From assembly GCA_963788325.1 (NCBI GenBank), contig CAWBGJ010000014.1, forward strand, positions 186,001-250,000: a stretch of 64,000 nt of DNA, read 5' to 3'. Numbering within the stretch: the first letter of the stretch is position 1; the number at the start of each line of letters is the position of its first letter. The position numbers and the translations under genes were made by a program. The DNA comes from Prado023 sp963788325 (lineage in GTDB: Bacteria; Actinomycetota; Actinomycetes; S36-B12; CAIYMF01). This document shows, piece after piece, positions 50,601-60,509 of this stretch. Below the pieces are notes generated by a model. It saw only the letters and a list, made by a program, of their open reading frames with translations. It did no database searches and was not told where the DNA came from.

Positions 50601-53600
50601 GTCCAGGGCGCTGACCGGCTCGCCGCCGCCGACTGCGACCTCATGACGCAGGTGGACCAGATCGAACACCGAGGAGGCCAGCCCGGCATCGGCCAGGGCT
50701 GCGAAGACCGCCGGCCACAGCGTGGCCATCACACGATCCGGAAGTGCCCCCGAGGCACCGACCGTGCCGGCATGGGCCGCGGCCAGCTCAGCGGGGTCCG
50801 TGGGGCCGTCGGTGCCCCCGGCGAACATGGCCAGCAGCTGCGTGCCGGCACCCGCCAGCCCGGCCTCGGTGATCGCGAACGTGATCACGCCCGCTGCGAC
50901 GCGCACGTCCACCGGGATCGTGAGCTCGCCGTCGCCGGGCAGACCGAGGTCCGGCCAGTCGATGGTGAGAGTGAGCCCGGAGTCGTCGGTGGCGCACAGG
51001 GCAGCGGTCTGGCCCTGGCCGGTCGACCAGGTGGCACAACCGCCGAGCAGCGACCACTGCTCAACCGGGCCGATCCGGTGCAGAGGATTGGGCCGGCTCG
51101 CACCCAGCCAGCTCCACGTGGGGGCCGCCAGCGCGGCAGCCAGCAGGGCCTCGGGCCCGGCGGCGGGCGCGGCCGGGCTCTGGCCGAGTCGGAACGCCTG
51201 CACGTCACGGCCATCGGCGTCGGGCTCGCGGACGTCCACGACCTCGGCGGCCAGGGCCGACGCGACAGTGGTCTCGAAGCGGTCGAGAAGATCGGCCACG
51301 GGCTCGTCGACCTGGTTGATCCCAGCGACCGCGATCGGTCCGGGGATGATGCAGGACCTGGTCGGCGTCGTACAGGTCGCTGTGCGACTGCCACAGCGAG
51401 TCCGACTGGTACCAGCGCCGCACGTCCGCGTCGAGCACGGGCACGAACGGCACGGGCTTGCCCGGCATCCGGGCCACGGTGCGGAAGTGGGCCACGTCGG
51501 CCGGGTGCAGCAGGGCGGTGCGCGCCGCCGGGTGGGCCTGGACCAGCGCGGCCACCGCCGCACCGGGATCGTCGGTCGAGGCGGGATCGGCGAACAGGGT
51601 CGCGATCGGGCCGGAGTCGACCGGGTTCAGGCGAGCCTCTGCGCGCTGCAGGAGCGCCAGGAAGCGTGCACGATGCGTCGGGTCCAGCCAGGCCCCATCC
51701 TCGTAGCGGCCGTGCCGACCCAGGGCGCTCAGCGCGACGTACCGCTCCAGCAGCTCGGCGTAGGTCATCTCCGCGACGTCGCCGAAGTACGGCTTGGCGG
51801 TGGCCGACATCGCCTCGATGATCTCGTCGCGGCGGTCGGCGACCGCGTCGGCGTCGCCGGCGACCTCGTCGAGCAGGCGGCCGCGCGGGAGGCGCTGTTG
51901 TCGATCTCGTGGATGTCGGCGTCCGAGCTGGTGCGCCCGGAGGTGGTCCCACCGGCGATCGAGCCGCGGGTCACCCAGCCGGCATGCCCCGGGGCAGCGA
52001 CCAGGGCCGCCTTCACCGAGTCCGAGGCAGCCGACTCCCGGGCGGCCATCGTGACGGTGCCCAGCAGGATCGCCGTCCACCGGCATCGCCGGGGAGCCGT
52101 AGGCCTGCGACCACGTGCCCGTCAGCAGGTACTCGCCGGCCCGCTCCGGGTCGCCGATCCCACCGCCGACCGCCAGGATCACGTTGTCGTGCTCACGGAC
52201 CAGGTGATAGGTGGCCAGCAGCAGCTCGTCGAGGTCCTCCCACGAGTGGTGCCCGCCGGCCGCCCCGCCCTCGAGGTGGATCGATGACCTGGTGCTCGGT
52301 GGCCGCGGCGATCGCCAGGACCTCCGCGACGCCGGCGACCGTGCCCGGCTTGAACGCGATGAGCCAGATGCCGGCCTCGTTGAGCTCGTCGAGAAGGGCG
52401 ACGGCCTCGTCGAGTTCGGGGATCCCCGCCGAGATGATGACGCCGTCGATCGGCGCCCCGGCCGCCCGGGCGCGTTGGACGAGCCGGTCGCGGCCCAGGT
52501 GCAGGTTCCACAGGTAGGGGTCCAGGAACAGGGCGTTGAAGACGATCTCCTGGCCGGGGGCCAGGCCCTCGACCAGCTCGCTGATTCGCTCGGTGAGGAT
52601 CCGCTCGTTGACCTGGCCGCCGCCGGCCAGCTCGGCGACAGTGACCGCCGTTGGCGGCCGCGATCACGATCGGCGCCTCGACCGTCGACGGGGTCATGCC
52701 GGGCAGGATCATCGGGGAGCGCCCCGAGCGCCGGGTGTGCCGGGTGTCCAGGCGCAGGGTGCCGTCGGCGGCCCGCACCACGCGGGGGGCGAAGCGCGCG
52801 TAGGTCTCGGGGACCGCCGGGGCGCGCCCGGGGCTGAACAGGGCGGTGCGGCCCTCGGCGGTCGAGGGATCGAGCACCAGCGCCCCACGGCCGCGCAGCA
52901 CCGCGCGGGACTCCCCCAGCAGCGAGCCCAGCGAGCTGGTGAGCACCGCCACCGAACCGGCGGGGGCGGCGGTCACCAGGGCCCCGGCCCAGTCGTGCGG
53001 CTGGGCGAGCACCGAGGTGAGGATCGCGGCCAGGGCGCCCTCGCGGGGAAGCTCGGCTCCGGTGGCCGCGTCAATGATGTGGGCCGGACCGTGATCGGGC
53101 AGGGCCAGGCCGAGGGCCTCGACATGGGCCAGCGCGGCCTGCGCGACCTGGGCGAGGTCCCGGTGGTGGAAGGGCACCGAGCTCGCGATCGGCTCCCAGG
53201 TGAACCGCAGGGGGGTGCCCCCGTGCCGGCCAGCGGCGCGCCGGGCGGCCTCGGTCTGGGCCAGGGCGTCCATCGCCAGCCGCAGGTCGGCCAGGGCGGC
53301 CGGATCCCCGACGAGCACGTGCCGGGTGGGTCCGTTGATGACACCGATCGCCACCGAGCCGTCCGGTGCGGCCTCGGCCAGGATCTGCCTGAGCCGGGCG
53401 GTCCGCGGTCCGGAGACCGCCACCATCGGGGTACCCGCGGACTCGTCACCGGCCAGGGCCGCGACGATCGCCGAGTCCGAGACCGACCAGGGATGCCGGG
53501 CGGCGTGGGCGCCCATGATCGCTGCGATCCGGGCGGCGTCGGCCGCGACCTCGATGTCGACCAGGCCATGGCGGCCGGCTGCGGTGGCAACCACGGCGGC

Positions 53601-54110
53601 CATGAGACCCGCGCTGTGTCCGGCTGCGCGCGTGCGCGGCGCTGCGATCGCGGGGGCGAGTCCGTCGTCGGACAGCGTGGCCAGACCGATGAGGTTGACG
53701 AGCAGGTTGCCCACCAGGGCATGCGCTGCGGTGGCTGCCTCGGCGCGCACCGGCGCGTCGGTGCCGTCGGGCAGCAGGTGCGAGAAGCCATCGCCGAACA
53801 GGCCGAGCGCCCGGACCCCCGGGCTCGCAGCCCAGTCGTCGAGCTCCGTGCAGACCGTGTCGACCCAGGCTGCGAGGTCTGGACGCCCCACGAGTGCGGT
53901 GGCCAGCGCCTGCGGCCACTGCGGGTCGATCCCGGGGAACAGCAGGGTCAATGGGTGCCGGCCCGCCCCGATCGCCTCGGCCAGGCTGCCCGGCACCGGT
54001 GCGCCCTGGTGCATCGCTGCGGCGGCCACTGCGTCGCCGGCCGGCGTGACTGCGGCGGTGGCGCGGTGGCGCCGGCCACCCTGGCTCGGCTGCCCTGACG
54101 AGTTCTGCAT
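44628..54110 (-). CDS. fas: Type I fatty acid synthase (five apparent frameshifts)
   Basis: About 3160 codons, a normal actinobacterial FAS-I. Domains in order: acetyltransferase (GHSAG, Ser about 166), enoyl reductase (MILPGMTPSTVEAP, AVGGGIGDPERAG), hotdog dehydratase (FVGLPGRIVHGMW), malonyl/palmitoyl transferase (AGHSVGEYNALAA), ACP (DSLVDGASSRRNQVLMDLGKEF-like, modified Ser in GAS), ketoreductase (GQVALVTGASPNSIAWSSVA) and ketosynthase (VAACATAAVSLEEAI, SKHDTSTEANDPNEAH, TGHSKGG). Single-base insertions near 51352, 51885, 52078, 52285 and 52643 break the enoyl reductase part; all blocks persist across frames. The linker before the ketosynthase holds a 17-codon palindromic insert (46647-46697). 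Confidence 0.93.
46647..46697. repeat. 51-nt palindromic coding element, copy A (inside fas)
   Basis: Two 21-nt arms (starting GTTGGTGTG and ending CACACCAAC, 17 of 21 matched and most others G-T pairs) flank a 9-nt loop. The copy is codon-aligned in fas and encodes VGVHGTDDETVDSIHTN in the inter-domain linker. The opposite strand reads VGVYGINRFIVGSVHTN. Confidence 0.8.
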
Positions 54111-54159
54111 CTCGACCCTCTCGACTGTCCCGTGGCGGTCCGCATCCCACGTTCCGCAT

Positions 54160-54188
54160 TCATGAGCATTCCCTCATGTTTTGCGCAA
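54160..54188 (-). promoter_or_regulatory. fas promoter with palindromic operator
   Basis: On the minus strand TTGCGC (54183-54188) and TCATGA (54160-54165) are 17 nt apart. A palindrome CATGAG-CATTCC-CTCATG (54161-54178) covers the spacer and -10 box, where a repressor would occlude RNA polymerase. Confidence 0.5.
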
Positions 54189-54288
54189 TGATACGGGCGC
54201 ACAGCGGCTGGGCGAAATCGCGCACGCACCCGCAGGCCCGCGCCAGGCGTGCGCCGAGCCGGGATCGCCGATCCGATCGACGGTGTGG

Positions 54289-57200
54289 CTACTGCCCGTA
54301 GAACAGGCGCTCGGCCACTGCCCGGGCGCGTCGCGTGGTGCGCCGGTAGTCCTCGAGCAGCGCCCCGGACTCCCCCGGCGCGTAGCCCAGGATCCGGCTG
54401 ACCGCGCGCAGCTCGCTGATGTCGGTCGGGACCATGTCGGTGGCGCGGCCCCGGACGAGCATGACGACGTTGCGGATCCTGGTGGCCATCCGCCACGCGT
54501 CGCTGAGCACCTCGGCATCCGTGGGCTCGATCAGGCTGGTCCGCCGCGCAGCCTCCAGCGCGGCCATCGATCGGGTGGTGCGCAGTTCGGCCACGCCATG
54601 GGCGTTCTGCAGCTGCAACAGCTGGATGACCCACTCGACGTCCGAGAGGCCACCACGGCCGAGCTTGGTGTGCAGCGTCGGGTCCGCACCGCGGGGCAAC
54701 CGCTCGTTCTCCATCCGCGCCTTGAGCCGGCGGATCTCGCGCAGCTGCACCTCGCCCACCCCGTCGGCGGGCCAGCGGATGGGATCGATGCCCGCACGGA
54801 CCCGAGCCCAGACATCCGGATCGCCGGCCACCCGGTCGGCGCGCAGCAGCGCCTGGGCCTCCCAGAACGAGCGCCAGCGCTCGTAGTAGGACAGGTAGGA
54901 CTCGACCTTGCGGACCGCCGGGCCCTGCTTGCCCTCCGGTCGCAGGTCGGTGTCCAGCTGCAGTGGCGGGTCCGGGGAGGGTGCGTTGAGCAGGGAGCGC
55001 ACCTCGCTGGCCACCAACGTCGCCGCGGCTGCCGCCTCGCGCTCGTCGACGCCGGGCAACGGATCATGGACGAAGACCACGTCCGCATCGCTGCTGTAGC
55101 CGATCTCGCCGCCGCCGAAGCGGCCCATCCCGATGACCAGCATCCGGGTGGGCAGCGCCGAGCCCCGCGCGTTCTGCACCTGGCTGATCGCGGCCTGCAG
55201 CGCACCAGCGATGGTCGCGTCGGCCACATCGGTCAGGGCATTGCCGACATCGTCGACGGTGAACGGCGCGAGGATGTCGATGGCCGCGATCCGGAAGAGC
55301 TCGCGCCGACGCAGACCGCGCAGGGCAATGACTGCCTCCGCGGCATCGTCATAGCGCGCCGCCGTGGCCAGGAACTCGGTCGTCAGCGGGCCGGACTGCC
55401 GTGGGCGCAGCTCCTCGGCGTCGGCCAGCAGCGCCACGCCCTCAGGGGCGCGCAGCAGCAGCTCAGAGGCGTACCGACTGCTGGCCAGCACCTTGGCCAT
55501 CCGCTCGGCACAGGCGGACTCGTCGCGCAGCAGGCGCAGGTACCAGGGCGTGCCGCCGAGGTCGTCGCTGACCCGACGGAACGCCAGCAGCCCGGCGTCG
55601 GGATCGGGCGCATCGGCGAACCAGCCGAGCATCACCGGCAGCAGGGTGCGCTGGATGGCCGCACGCCGGCTGACTCCCGAGGTCAGCGCCTCGATGTGGT
55701 TCAACGCGCCGGCCGGGTCCCGGAAGCCCAGCGCGTCGAGGCGCTCGCGGGCCGCCTGCGGGGTCAGCCGCGCCTGCCCGCTGTCCAGGCGCGCCACAGC
55801 GTCCAGCAGCGGTCGGTAGAACAGCTTCTCGTGCAGGCGCCGGACCTCGAGGCCGCGGCGCTGCCAGGCCTCGGTCAGCTCGCGCGCCGGGGCCTTGGTG
55901 AAGCCCATCGCGCGGCCGAGCCGGCGCAGGTCCTCGTCGTCGCGGGGCACCACGTGCGAGCGCACCATCCGGTGCATCTGGATCCGGTGCTCGAGGGTGC
56001 GCAGGAACCGGTAGGCGGCGGCCAGCGCCGAGGCGTCCTCGCGGCCCACGTAGCCCCAGGTCGCCAGCGATTCCAGCGCGGTCAGCGTGGTCGGGCTGCG
56101 CAGCATCACGTCGCTGCGGCCATGCACCAGTTGCAGCAGCTGGACACTGAACTCGACGTCGCGCAGCCCGCCACGGCCGAGCTTGAGCTGACGGTCGGCG
56201 TCCTTGGCCGGCACGTTTCCCTCGACCCGCTGGCGCATCCGCTGCACATCGGAGACGAAGCCGTCGCGGTCGGCGGCTGCCCAGACGAACGGGAGCACGG
56301 CGTCGACGTAGGCCGCTCCGAGCTCGGCGTCCCCGGCGACGGCCCGAGCCTTGAGCAGCGCCTGGAACTCCCAGGTCTTCGCCCAGCGCTCGTAGTAGCC
56401 GACATGACTGCGCAGGGTGCGCACGAGGGCACCGGCGCGGCCCTCGGGACGCAGGTTGGCGTCCACCTCCCAGATGGTGCCCTCGGCCGTCGGCTGGTTG
56501 CACAGGCGCATCACGGCCGACGCCAGCGCGGTGGCGGTGCGCAGGGCAGCCGACTCGTCCACGCCGGGCCCGGGCTCGGCGACGAAGATCACGTCGACGT
56601 CGCTGATGTAGTTCAGCTCCCGTCCCCCGCACTTGCCCAGGCCGATGATCGCCAGGCGAACGTCGGGTGCGTCCGGGGGCAAGCTGGGCCCGCGCGGCGG
56701 CCAAGGCGCCGGCCAGCACCGCATCCGCCAGCTCGGACAGGCGCAGCGCGGTCACCTCGAAGGCCGCGCCGTGGGCCACGTCGGCGATCGCGATGCGCAG
56801 CAGGGCGGCCCGGTAGACCACGCGCAGGGCCTCGGCGGCCCGGGTCGGATCCGTGGCCAGGTCGGGTGCGGTGGGGGCGGGTGCGGCGCCCGGCCGGAGT
56901 GCGGAGTCGGCGCGGCCCGTGCGACCGGCGTGCTCGAGCTGGGCACAGACCTGCGCGGCGGCCGGCGGCTCGGTGTCCTCGAACAGGATGTCGAGGTGCT
57001 CGGGGTGTCGGGCCAGGTGCTCGGCCAACGCCACCGACACGCCGGTGGTGCGGGTGAACCTGCGCCAGGCGCTCGGATCGGCGGCGACCCGCGCGAGCCG
57101 TTGCGGTGCGGCGGCGTCCACGTCCAGGACGGTGCGCACCACCAGGCCCGGGTCGGCGGCCTCCCCGACCTCGTCGAGCAGGTCCGCGGACCACCACGGC

Positions 57201-57301
57201 ACATCGGCCAGGGCTGCACCGACCCGGGCGGCGTCGGGCACCCCGAGCCGGGCGAGCCGGCCTGCAGCGGACTCGACGCGGCCTGTGCGGGGATCCCTCA
57301 T
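54289..57301 (-). CDS. glnE: Glutamine synthetase adenylyltransferase/deadenylase (one apparent frameshift)
   Basis: About 1000 codons, normal for GlnE. Two nucleotidyltransferase halves are clear: the first has IIGLGKCGGRELNYISDVDV, the second VIGMGRFGGGEIGYSSDADVVF, the GxGxxGxxE-SDxD pattern of the deadenylylating and adenylylating sites. Each is followed by its GlnD-type helical domain with LGRGGLRDVEF / LGRGGLSDVEW. A single extra C near 56686-56691 shifts the frame between AGALAAARA and SLPPDAPDVRL. It would adjust glutamine synthetase activity to nitrogen status. It lies just downstream of glnA2. Confidence 0.92.
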
Positions 57302-57307
57302 GGCGGC

Positions 57308-58645
57308 CTAGAGCACCGGCAGGTAGCGGTCCAGCTCGTACTGGGTCACCTGACGGCGGTACTCGTCCCACTCGGCACGCTTGTTGCGCAGGAAGAAGTC
57401 GAACACGTGCTCGCCGAGCGTCTCGGCCACGAGTTCGCTGCGCTCCATGGCCTGGATGGCCTGGTTGAGGCTGGTGGGCAGCGGGGTCAGCCCCAGGGCG
57501 CGGCGCTCGCTGTTGCTCAGCGCCCAGACGTCGTCGTCGGCACCAGCGGGGAGCTCGTAGCCCTCGGCGATGCCCTTCATCCCCGCGGAGAGCAGCAGCG
57601 CGTAGGCCAGGTACGGGTTGGCCGCGGAGTCCATGGCGCGGAACTCGATGCGCGTGGAGTTGCCCTTGTCGGGCTTGTACATCGGCACGCGCAGCAGGGC
57701 GCTGCGGTTGTTGTGCCCCCAGCAGACCCAGGCGGGCGCCTCGCCGCCGCCGGCCAGGCGCTTGTACGAGTTGACCCACTGGTTGGTGACCGCAGCCATC
57801 TCCGCCGCGTGGGTGAGGATGCCGGCCATGAAGGAGCGTGCGGTGCTGCTCAGCTGAAGGTGCGCACCGGCCTCGAAGAACGCATTGCGGTCACCCTCGA
57901 ACAGCGACAGGTGCGTGTGCATGCCCGACCCGGGATGGTCGCGGAAGGGCTTGGGCATGAAGCTGGCGGTCACGCCCTGCTCGAGGGCCACCTCCTTGAC
58001 CACCAGCCGGAAGGTCATGATGTTGTCGGCGGTGGTCAGCGCGTCGGCGTAGCGCAGGTCGATCTCCTGCTGGCCGGGGCCGCCCTCGTGGTGGCTGAAC
58101 TCCACCGAGATGCCCATCGACTCGAGCATCTGGATCGCCTGGCGGCGGAAGTCGTAGCCCACGCCCTGCGGGGTGTGGTCGAAGTAGCCGCCCTCGTCGA
58201 CGGGGACCGGCGCCTGGCCGGGTCGGTGCGGCTCCTTGAACAGGAAGAACTCGATCTCGGGGTGCGTGTAGAACGTGAAGCCCTGGTCGGCCGCGCGCGA
58301 CAGCGTGCGCTTGAGCACGTAGCGCGGATCTGCGAACGACGGAGAACCGTCGGGCATCGTGATGTCGCAGAACATCCGCGCCACGCCCTGGGACTCCCCG
58401 CGCCAGGGCAACACCTGAAAGGTGCCCGGGTCCGGCATGGCCAGCATGTCGGCCTCCTGGATCCGTGCGAAGCCCTCGATGGCCGACCCGTCGAAGCCGA
58501 TCCCCTCGCTGAACGCGCTCTCCAGCTCGGCCGGGGCGATCGCCACGCTCTTGAGGAACCCGAGCACGTCGGTGAACCAGAGGCGCACGAATCGGATGTC
58601 CCGCTCCTCGACCGTGCGGAGCACGAACTCGGTCTGCTTGTCCAT
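57308..58645 (-). CDS. glnA2: Glutamine synthetase, GlnA2 type
   Basis: A 445-residue type I glutamine synthetase, very close to mycobacterial GlnA2: KQTEFVLRTVEERDIRFVRL, SEGIGFDGSAIEGFARIQE, FYTHPEIEFFLF, EFSHHEGGPGQQEIDL, MPKPFRDHPGSGMHTHLSLF (catalytic region), NQWVNSYKRL and EFRAMDSAANPYLAYALLL. The region of the adenylylated Tyr in GlnA1 is not conserved in that form (YELPAGADDDVWALSNSERR). ATP-dependent ligation of glutamate and ammonia is the family reaction. glnE lies 6 nt downstream, so the pair are co-transcribed. Confidence 0.93.
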   Translation of the reverse strand: MDKQTEFVLRTVEERDIRFVRLWFTDVLGFLKSVAIAPAELESAFSEGIGFDGSAIEGFARIQEADMLAMPDPGTFQVLPWRGESQGVARMFCDITMPDGSPSFADPRYVLKRTLSRAADQGFTFYTHPEIEFFLFKEPHRPGQAPVPVDEGGYFDHTPQGVGYDFRRQAIQMLESMGISVEFSHHEGGPGQQEIDLRYADALTTADNIMTFRLVVKEVALEQGVTASFMPKPFRDHPGSGMHTHLSLFEGDRNAFFEAGAHLQLSSTARSFMAGILTHAAEMAAVTNQWVNSYKRLAGGGEAPAWVCWGHNNRSALLRVPMYKPDKGNSTRIEFRAMDSAANPYLAYALLLSAGMKGIAEGYELPAGADDDVWALSNSERRALGLTPLPTSLNQAIQAMERSELVAETLGEHVFDFFLRNKRAEWDEYRRQVTQYELDRYLPVL

Positions 58646-58688
58646 GGGCCCATACTGCCGCATCCGATCGCCGGGGCGACGCGCCCTC

Positions 58689-58739
58689 GTTGGTGTGCAC
58701 AGAATCGACGAATTTCTGGTCGATTCCGTACACACCAAC
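58689..58739. repeat. 51-nt palindromic element, copy B (between glnA2 and nadE)
   Basis: Same architecture as copy A: 21-nt arms (19 of 21 matched) and a 9-nt loop GAATTTCTG. The minus strand reads VGVYGIDQKFVDSVHTN and the plus strand VGVHRIDEFLVDSVHTN, both open and alike. It lies in the divergent gap, 44 nt before the glnA2 start and 33 nt before nadE. Confidence 0.85.
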
Positions 58740-58759
58740 CGCAGTGCCACCCAGGTGGG

Positions 58760-58771
58760 TAGCCTGCGGGC
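58760..58771 (+). promoter_or_regulatory. Leaderless -10 box for nadE
   Basis: TAGCCT lies about 6 nt before GTG 58772 and no Shine-Dalgarno sequence is present, as at the ACT-domain gene. Confidence 0.5.
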
Positions 58772-60496
58772 GTGCCCCAGCTTCGAATCGCCCTTGCTCA
58801 GGTCAACCCCGTCGTCGGCGACCTCGCCGGCAACGCCCAGCTGGTCCTCGACCGCGTCCGCGCGGCCCATGCGCAGGGCGCTGACCTCGTGGCCCTGCCC
58901 GAGATGGTCCTGACCGGATACCCGATCGAGGACCTCGCCCTGCGGTGGTCGTTCCAGCAGGCGTCCATCTCCGCGCTGGACACCCTGGCCACGACGTTGG
59001 CCTGCGAGGGTCTCGGTGGGTGTGCGGTGGTCGTGGGCTACCTCGACCTGCGCGAGGCCGGGGGCGAGCATCCGCTGGGAACTCCCCGCGGCGCCCCGAT
59101 CAACGCCGCCGCAGTGCTGCACGGCGGCCAGGTCGTGGCACGCTACGCCAAGCACCACCTGCCCAACTACGGGGTGTTCGACGAGTTCCGCTACTTCGTC
59201 CCCGGCACGCAGCCGTGCGTGGTCCGCCTGCACGGCGTGGACATCGCGCTGGCCATCTGTGAGGACCTCTGGCAGGACGGTGGCCCGGTGGCGGCGATCC
59301 GCGACATCGGGGCTGGGCTGCTCGTGGTCATCAACGGCTCCCCCTACGAGGTGCACAAGGACGACTCCCGCCTGGCCCTGGCGGCACGCCGTGCCGTCGA
59401 GGCCGACGCGACGCTGGCCTACGTGAACATGGTCGGCGGCCAGGACGAGCTGGTGTTCGACGGTGACTCGCTGGTCGTCGACGCCGACGGCACGCTGCTG
59501 GCCAGGGCCCCCCAGTTCGAGGAGCACCTGCTCATGGTCGACCTCGACCTGCCTGCGGCCAGTGGCTTCTGCACGACCGAGATCAGCGCGGAGCCCCCTG
59601 CCGTCCGACCTCCGCTGCCCGCGCCGGCCATCGAGGCGCCCCTGACCGACGAGGCCGAGATGTACGGCGCGCTGGTCGTGGGCCTGCGTGACTACGTGCG
59701 CAAGAACGGCTTCCGGTCGGTGACGTTCGGGTTCTCCGGCGGCATCGACTCCGCCCTGGTCGCGGCCCTCGCGACCGACGCGATCGGCGGCGAGAACGTG
59801 CACGGCCTCTCGATGCCCAGCAGGTACTCCTCGCAGCACTCCCAGGACGACGCCTTCGACCTCGCGCGACGGCTAGGCGCCCACTGCCGCCTGCTGCCGA
59901 TCGGGCCGATGTTCGACGCCTACATGGCCTCGATGGAGCTGACGGGCCTGGCCGAGGAGAATCTGCAGGCCCGGATCAGGGGCACCGCCGTCATGGCGGT
60001 GAGCAACCAGGAGGGTCACCTCGTCCTGGCCCCGGGCAACAAGAGCGAGCTCTCTGTGGGGTACTCCACCATCTACGGCGACGCCGTCGGCGGCTTCGGC
60101 CCGATCAAGGATGTGCCCAAGTCCACGGTGTTCCGGCTGGCTCGCTGGCGCAACGCCGAGGCGCAGCGCCTGGGCCAGGAGCCGCCGATCCCGCCGAACT
60201 CCATCGACAAGGCGCCCTCGGCCGAGTTGCGCCCCGACCAGGTCGACAGCGATTCGCTGCCGCCCTACGACCTGCTCGACGAGATCCTCGACGCCTACGT
60301 CGAGCACGACCGGGGCGCCGCCGAGCTGGTGGACGCCGGCCACGACCGGGCGCTGGTGGAGCGCGTCCTGCGGATGACCGACCTCGCCGAGTACAAGCGC
60401 CGCCAGTACCCGATCGGCACCAAGATCACTGGCCGGTCGTTCGGCCGCGACCGTCGCCAGCCGATCACGAACCGCTACCGGGAGTCCGCCGGCTGA
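58772..60496 (+). CDS. nadE: Glutamine-dependent NAD+ synthetase
   Basis: A 574-residue two-domain enzyme. The N-terminal nitrilase-like glutaminase has its Glu-Lys-Cys triad in LPEMVLTGYPIED, YAKHHLPNYGVFDE and IALAICEDLWQD. The C-terminal synthetase has the ATP pyrophosphatase loop FGFSGGIDSALVAA, then LSMPSRYSSQHS, EENLQARIRGTAVMA and LAPGNKSELSVGYSTIYGD. It amidates nicotinic acid adenine dinucleotide to NAD+ using glutamine. GTG 58772 has a leaderless-type promoter. It is divergent from glnA2, tying two glutamine-related genes to one intergenic region. Confidence 0.95.
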   Translation: MPQLRIALAQVNPVVGDLAGNAQLVLDRVRAAHAQGADLVALPEMVLTGYPIEDLALRWSFQQASISALDTLATTLACEGLGGCAVVVGYLDLREAGGEHPLGTPRGAPINAAAVLHGGQVVARYAKHHLPNYGVFDEFRYFVPGTQPCVVRLHGVDIALAICEDLWQDGGPVAAIRDIGAGLLVVINGSPYEVHKDDSRLALAARRAVEADATLAYVNMVGGQDELVFDGDSLVVDADGTLLARAPQFEEHLLMVDLDLPAASGFCTTEISAEPPAVRPPLPAPAIEAPLTDEAEMYGALVVGLRDYVRKNGFRSVTFGFSGGIDSALVAALATDAIGGENVHGLSMPSRYSSQHSQDDAFDLARRLGAHCRLLPIGPMFDAYMASMELTGLAEENLQARIRGTAVMAVSNQEGHLVLAPGNKSELSVGYSTIYGDAVGGFGPIKDVPKSTVFRLARWRNAEAQRLGQEPPIPPNSIDKAPSAELRPDQVDSDSLPPYDLLDEILDAYVEHDRGAAELVDAGHDRALVERVLRMTDLAEYKRRQYPIGTKITGRSFGRDRRQPITNRYRESAG

Positions 60497-60509
60497 CCCG
60501 GCCACGCAG

